Shown: positions 8,007 through 11,318 of the stretch, piece by piece
Numbering within the stretch: position 1 is the stretch's first letter
How the letters are laid out: each line of letters starts with the position of its first letter
Source of the DNA: F23-B02 sp963610045
Lineage (GTDB): Bacteria > Bacillota > Clostridia > Oscillospirales > Oscillospiraceae
Assembly (NCBI GenBank): GCA_963610045.1
Contig: CAVDMS010000054.1
Location: forward strand, 1-11,318
Length of the DNA stretch: 11,318 nucleotides
Direction: 5' to 3'
The notes under the pieces: generated by a model
What the model was told of the DNA's origin: nothing
The model's input: only the letters and a program-made list of their open reading frames with translations
The model's database searches: none
Made by a program: the position numbers and the translations under genes

Positions 8007-8035
8007 TTGACAAAACTGCGGCAGCGAAGTATTAT
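8007..8035 (+). promoter_or_regulatory. Sigma-A-type promoter of the GSI-ANTAR operon
   Basis: TTGACA (8007-8012), a 17 bp spacer and TATTAT (8030-8035) make a near-consensus promoter. The expected start is around 8041-8043, giving a short leader of about 33 nt with no room for an attenuator, unlike the divergent glnN. Confidence 0.88.
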
Positions 8036-8075
8036 ATTTTTCATTAAAAAACACTCCGATAAGGGGGATGCAGAC

Positions 8076-9287
8076 ATGAAATACACCGAATCCGAGGTAC
8101 TGCAATTTGTCCGACAGGAGGACGTTAAGTTTATAAGACTCGCATTTTGCGATATTTTCGGGGAGCAGAAAAACGTTGCCATTCTGCCCTCCGAGCTTGA
8201 AAGCGCATTTAAATACGGCGTTGCGTTCGATGCCTCGGCGATACGGGGCTTCGGCGGCGAGGTGCGCTCCGATCTGTTTTTAAAGCCCGATCCCGCAACG
8301 CTTTCCGCCGTGCCGTGGCGTTCCGACAACGGCAGAGTGGTCAGAATGTTCTGCGACATATGCTACCCCGACGGCAGCATATTTGAGGGCGATTCAAGGC
8401 ACATTCTGCGCCGTGCGATAACCGAGGCGGAGAAGAAGGGTCTGCACTTTTACTTCGGTGCGGAGATGGAGTTCTACCTCTTTACGCTCGATGAAAACGG
8501 CGTTTCAACGGGTATGCCGCACGACCGTGCGGGCTATATGGACATTGCGCCCGACGACAGGGGCGAGAACGTCCGCCGTGACATCTGCCAGACTCTGAGC
8601 CTGATGGGCATACACCCCGAATGCTCCCACCACGAGGAGGGACCGGGTCAGAACGAGGTCGACATACGCTACTCCGAACCCCTGAGCGCCGCCGACAACG
8701 CAGTTACTTTTAAATCGGTCGTCAAGACGATCTCCGCAAGAAACGGTCTTTGCGCCGACTTTTCGCCAAAGCCCTTAAAGGACGAACCCGGCAGCGGTCT
8801 GCACATAAACGTGTCTGTCACTTCCGACGACGGAAAGGACTGCCTTGAGCATATGATAGCCGGTATCATGGACAAGATCGACGGCATAACGCTGTTTTTA
8901 AACCCCTGCCGTGCCTCATATGAGCGCCTCGGTTCAAAGAAAGCGCCGGGCTATGTGAGCTGGTCGAGGGAAAACAGGTCGCAGCTCATACGCATTCCGG
9001 CCGCAAGAAACGGCAAGGAGCGTGCGGAGCTTCGTTCGCCTGACCCGTGTGCAAATCCCTATATCGCCTTTGCGCTCCTTATATATGCGGGGCTTTACGG
9101 TATTGAAAACGAGCTTCCGCTGTCCGACAGTGCCGACTTTAATCTTTTCTCCGCACCGTGCGAGGTGCTGAAAAAGTACAAGACGCTGCCTGCGTCCTTT
9201 GACGAGGCGGTAGATCGTATGCAGAGCGCAGGCTTCGCATCACTGCATCTGCCGGAGGAGATCATCAAAGCTTACTGCGAAGCTTAA
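8076..9287 (+). CDS. glnA: Glutamine synthetase type I (GSI) family protein
   Basis: This 403-residue protein is shorter than typical GSI (about 440-470). ATG 8076 (MKYTESEV) is chosen because AAGGGGG lies 8 nt upstream; another ATG at 8068 is out of frame. The N-terminal beta-grasp domain contains FDASAIRGF (Asp52). The catalytic domain shows AEMEF (Glu130, Glu132), HHEEGPGQNEVDIRY, GSGLHINVS (His243), SYERL, NRSQLIRIPA, and RAELRSPDP (Glu318, Arg320). These match the metal, glutamate and ATP sites of the family. Two positions differ from well-studied enzymes. The flap Glu just before the Ala-Pro of GYEAP is Lys289 here (GSKKAP), and the residue aligned with the Bacillus feedback-inhibition Arg62 appears to be Gly. 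It may be a true synthetase with altered regulation or a glutamate/ammonia-responsive relative. It is co-transcribed with the ANTAR regulator 32 bp downstream. Confidence 0.88.
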   Translation: MKYTESEVLQFVRQEDVKFIRLAFCDIFGEQKNVAILPSELESAFKYGVAFDASAIRGFGGEVRSDLFLKPDPATLSAVPWRSDNGRVVRMFCDICYPDGSIFEGDSRHILRRAITEAEKKGLHFYFGAEMEFYLFTLDENGVSTGMPHDRAGYMDIAPDDRGENVRRDICQTLSLMGIHPECSHHEEGPGQNEVDIRYSEPLSAADNAVTFKSVVKTISARNGLCADFSPKPLKDEPGSGLHINVSVTSDDGKDCLEHMIAGIMDKIDGITLFLNPCRASYERLGSKKAPGYVSWSRENRSQLIRIPAARNGKERAELRSPDPCANPYIAFALLIYAGLYGIENELPLSDSADFNLFSAPCEVLKKYKTLPASFDEAVDRMQSAGFASLHLPEEIIKAYCEA

Positions 9288-9319
9288 ATCGCTATATCTG
9301 ACCGAAAGGAGGGGAGAAC

Positions 9320-9904
9320 GTGCTTTTCAGAGACAGGACATACAGCGTACTGACGGTTTCGGGCGGGGAGAAATTCCACAAGGCTACAAAAGCGCTTCTC
9401 CCGCCTTCGGACTACTGGCCCGTCGACTGCGCCATGAGCGCCGCACAGGCAAGGAGAATGCTTGCCGAAAAGGAGTACGATCTGCTGCTTATAAACACTC
9501 CGCTGCCGGACGACTTCGGCACTGCGCTTGCATCCGACGTCTGTGCCGAGAGCGGTACGGGAGTGCTGCTGTTTGTTAAAAGCGACGTTTTTGACGACGT
9601 ATATGCGGAGGTCGTGGAGTTCGGCGCAATGGCGATAGCCCTGCCGACAAGCTCACAGATGGTGCTGCAAACCGTTAGGGGACTTTGCGCCGCAAGGGAG
9701 CGGCTTTTGAGAGTGCAGGAAAAGCAGGCGACCGTCGAGGATAAGATAAACGAGATACGAATAGTAAACAGGGCAAAGTGGCTCCTCATTGAGTGCCTCA
9801 GTATGACCGAAGAGGATGCGCACAGATACATCGACAAAATGGCGATGGATCAGAGGATAACCCGGCGTCAGGCTGCCGAAGATATAATAAAAACCTATAA
9901 ATAG
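9320..9904 (+). CDS. ANTAR-domain RNA-binding antiterminator with degenerate receiver domain
   Basis: This is a 194-residue protein starting at GTG 9320, with AGGAGG about 5 nt upstream. Residues about 8-120 have a receiver-like fold, but the phosphoacceptor Asp is Asn59 (LLLINTPLPDD), the N-terminal acidic pair is Ser14-Gly15, and the usual Lys is Leu108 (IALPTS), so phosphorylation in the normal way is unlikely. A helical linker (about 121-140) leads to the C-terminal ANTAR domain (about 140-192, NRAKWLLIECLSMTEEDAHRYI and RRQAAEDII), whose conserved Ala-Lys and eA pattern is clear. ANTAR proteins bind paired hexaloop hairpins and prevent transcription termination. Glutamine synthetase/ANTAR gene pairs (GlnR-type antiterminators) are known in clostridia. 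Linkage to GSI suggests nitrogen control; candidate targets are the glnN and pyrG leaders in this window. Confidence 0.9.
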   Translation: MLFRDRTYSVLTVSGGEKFHKATKALLPPSDYWPVDCAMSAAQARRMLAEKEYDLLLINTPLPDDFGTALASDVCAESGTGVLLFVKSDVFDDVYAEVVEFGAMAIALPTSSQMVLQTVRGLCAARERLLRVQEKQATVEDKINEIRIVNRAKWLLIECLSMTEEDAHRYIDKMAMDQRITRRQAAEDIIKTYK

Positions 9905-9915
9905 TGATTTTTCTG

Positions 9916-9944
9916 TTGACAAGCGGCAAATGTGGGAGTATTCT
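9916..9944 (+). promoter_or_regulatory. Sigma-A-type promoter of pyrG
   Basis: TTGACA (9916-9921), a 17 bp spacer and TATTCT (9939-9944) sit 11 bp after the stop of the ANTAR gene. The expected start is an A or G at 9950-9952, right at the base of the leader hairpin. The start region is not the GGGC run used for CTP-sensing slippage at Bacillus pyrG. Confidence 0.85.
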
Positions 9945-9950
9945 TACCGA

Positions 9951-9970
9951 GATGAACAAAGGCGTTCGTC
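9951..9970 (+). promoter_or_regulatory. ANTAR-like hexaloop hairpin at the 5' end of the pyrG transcript
   Basis: GATGAAC pairs with GTTCGTC over seven pairs (one U-G) and closes the hexaloop AAAGGC, with A at position 1 and G at position 4. It occupies the 5' arm of the terminator at 9958-10004, so the two folds exclude each other, as in the glnN leader. The following CCG-ATTTAT-CGG could be a second hexaloop hairpin but shares a base with the first stem and has T at position 4. Confidence 0.5.
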
Positions 9971-10004
9971 CGATTTATCGGGACGGGTGCCTTTTCTCTT
10001 TTTT
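9958..10004 (+). terminator. Intrinsic terminator before pyrG (leader attenuator or end of the GSI-ANTAR operon)
   Basis: AAAGGC (9958-9963) pairs with GCCTTT (9989-9994), and the stem continues inward through GTTCGTCCGA with TCGGGACGGGT. The U-tract TTTTCTCTTTTTT ends at 10004, only 12 nt before the pyrG start codon. It lies downstream of the pyrG promoter, so it must be passed for pyrG expression, and it would also end transcripts coming from the ANTAR gene. Confidence 0.87.
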
Positions 10005-10016
10005 CGGGAGGTTATG

Positions 10017-11318
10017 ATGGCAAAGTATATTTTCGTAACGGGAGGCGTTGTGTCGGGTCTCGGCAAGGGCATAACGGCAGCGTCTCTCGGCAGACTGTTA
10101 AAAGCACGTGGACTTAAAGTCGCAGCACAGAAGCTCGACCCCTACATCAACGTTGACCCCGGCACCATGAGTCCGTATCAGCACGGCGAGGTTTTCGTCA
10201 CGGAGGACGGCGCCGAAACCGACCTGGACCTCGGTCACTATGAGCGCTTCATCGACGAGAATCTGAATCAGTATTCAAATCTCACGACGGGGCGTGTCTA
10301 CTGGAACGTGCTTAACAAGGAACGCAGGGGAGAGTACCTCGGCTCCACGGTGCAGGTGATCCCGCACATAACGAACGAGATCAAGGATTTCGTCTACCGT
10401 CTTGAAAAAAAGACCGAGGCGGACGTCATCATCACCGAGATAGGCGGTACGATAGGCGACATAGAAAGCCAACCCTTCATCGAGGCGGTGCGTCAGATAT
10501 CGCTTGAGGTTGGGCGTGAAAACAGCCTGTTTATACACGTTACTTTGGTGCCGTACCTCAAAGGCTCGGATGAGCATAAATCGAAGCCCACGCAGCATTC
10601 CGTCAAGGAGCTTCAGGGCATGGGCATAAACCCGAACATCATAATCCTTCGCAGCGATGAGCCGATACGGGACGAGGGCATATTCAGAAAAACCGCACTG
10701 TTCTGCAACGTAAAGCCCGACTGCGTTATCGAAAACCGGACCGTACCCTGCCTTTACGAGGCACCGCTTATGCTTGAGGAGGCAAGGTTCTCTGAGGTCG
10801 TGTGCCGTGAGCTTGGGATATCGGCGCCGGAGCCTGACCTTGCGGAGTGGAGGGCGATGGTGCAGAGCATCAAGTCCCGCAGCAGCAAGGTGACGATAGG
10901 CATAGTCGGAAAGTACGTTCAGCTCCACGACGCATATCTTTCGGTCGCCGAGGCGCTCAGACACGCAGGCTACAGTCACGGCGTGGGTGTGGACATCAAA
11001 TGGATAGACTCCGAGACCGTGACGTCCGAAAGCGCCGAAGATGTGCTTTCCGGGCTTGACGGCATACTCGTGCCGGGCGGCTTCGGAGACAGAGGCGTCG
11101 AGGGCATGATACAGGCGGCAAAATACGCACGCACAAACATGATACCCTACTTCGGTATCTGCCTCGGAATGCAGATAGCCGTCATCGAATTTGCCCGCAG
11201 CGCAGCGGGAATAGCTGACGCAAACTCCGGTGAGTTTGACGAGCTGTGCAAGCATAAGGTCATTGATTTTATGCCGGGTCAAAGTGACAAAATAAATAAG
11301 GGCGGCACCCTACGTCTC
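10017..11318 (+). CDS. pyrG: CTP synthase (glutamine-hydrolysing), 3' end outside window
   Basis: The frame is open for 434 codons to the right edge, of about 535 usual, so the last fifth is missing. Two ATGs are adjacent (10014 and 10017). I chose 10017 because it gives 5 nt from GGAGG (2 nt for the other) and the family start MAKYIFVTGGVVSGLGKG. The N-terminal ATP-dependent synthase domain shows the P-loop GGVVSGLGKG, KLDPYINVDPGTMSPYQHGE, DLGHYERF, TEIGGTIGDIES and HSVKELQ. The class I glutaminase domain has VPGGFGDRG and the nucleophile Cys382 in YFGICLGMQ; the His-Glu partners lie beyond the edge. The enzyme converts UTP to CTP using glutamine nitrogen. It has its own promoter and an attenuator-like leader. 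Confidence 0.97.
   Translation, partial: MAKYIFVTGGVVSGLGKGITAASLGRLLKARGLKVAAQKLDPYINVDPGTMSPYQHGEVFVTEDGAETDLDLGHYERFIDENLNQYSNLTTGRVYWNVLNKERRGEYLGSTVQVIPHITNEIKDFVYRLEKKTEADVIITEIGGTIGDIESQPFIEAVRQISLEVGRENSLFIHVTLVPYLKGSDEHKSKPTQHSVKELQGMGINPNIIILRSDEPIRDEGIFRKTALFCNVKPDCVIENRTVPCLYEAPLMLEEARFSEVVCRELGISAPEPDLAEWRAMVQSIKSRSSKVTIGIVGKYVQLHDAYLSVAEALRHAGYSHGVGVDIKWIDSETVTSESAEDVLSGLDGILVPGGFGDRGVEGMIQAAKYARTNMIPYFGICLGMQIAVIEFARSAAGIADANSGEFDELCKHKVIDFMPGQSDKINKGGTLRL

Noticed and set aside
8007..8075. Extension of the GSI protein to an upstream ATG at 8007
   Set aside because: The extra codons overlap the -35 and -10 elements of the promoter; ATG 8076 has the proper ribosome binding site.
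9945..9960. Bacillus-type CTP-sensing reiterative attenuation at pyrG
   Set aside because: The predicted start region lacks the GGGC run needed for G slippage and the leader lacks a matching CUCCC antiterminator tract.
10275..11282. A long minus-strand reading frame opposite pyrG
   Set aside because: The opposite strand encodes highly conserved CTP synthase without a break; the antisense frame has no family motif and no suitable ribosome binding site.

Overview
The window looks like a chromosomal segment from a Gram-positive anaerobe of the class Clostridia, most plausibly a gut Ruminococcaceae/Oscillospiraceae-type organism. This is inferred from strong TTGACA / 17 bp / TATNNT promoters, purine-rich Shine-Dalgarno sites, a T-box leader, a GlnN-type (GSIII) glutamine synthetase, and a glutamine synthetase paired with an ANTAR antiterminator. 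No species-level call is possible from the sequence alone. There are no rRNA or tRNA genes, CRISPR arrays or insertion sequences.

Layout. Minus strand, right to left: glnN (GSIII, 7870-5780); an asparagine-specific T-box leader (about 5766-5537); asnB (5528-3948) followed after 20 bp by a GntR/FCD regulator (3927-3205) and a strong terminator (3192-3163); a 405 bp gene-free stretch holding a promoter-like site, a 24 bp palindrome and a structured, attenuator-like leader; then a YkvI-type membrane protein (2799-1600) and two tandem ApbA/PanE-family NADPH reductases (1544-600, and 575 running off the left edge). Plus strand: a GSI-type glutamine synthetase (8076-9287), an ANTAR-domain regulator with a degenerate receiver (9320-9904), and pyrG (CTP synthase, from 10017, cut by the right edge).

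The right two thirds form a glutamine/nitrogen island. Two unrelated glutamine synthetases are transcribed divergently from back-to-back promoters, next to an RNA-binding antiterminator and two glutamine-consuming amidotransferases (AsnB and PyrG). Control appears to be largely at the RNA level. The glnN and pyrG leaders each have a promoter whose predicted transcript starts at a hairpin with an A1/G4 hexaloop, and that hairpin overlaps the 5' arm of an intrinsic terminator; this is the geometry expected of ANTAR targets. The asnB leader is a T-box with an AAC (Asn) specifier and no terminator U-tract, so it may act on translation.

The left third (ykvI plus two PanE-like reductases) is less understood. 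It lies downstream of the GntR regulator and has an operator-like palindrome at its presumed promoter and a roughly 300 nt leader with an intrinsic terminator. The best candidates for undescribed biology are the proposed ANTAR regulon joining glnN and pyrG, the structured ykvI leader, and the Asn T-box that also controls a GntR regulator.
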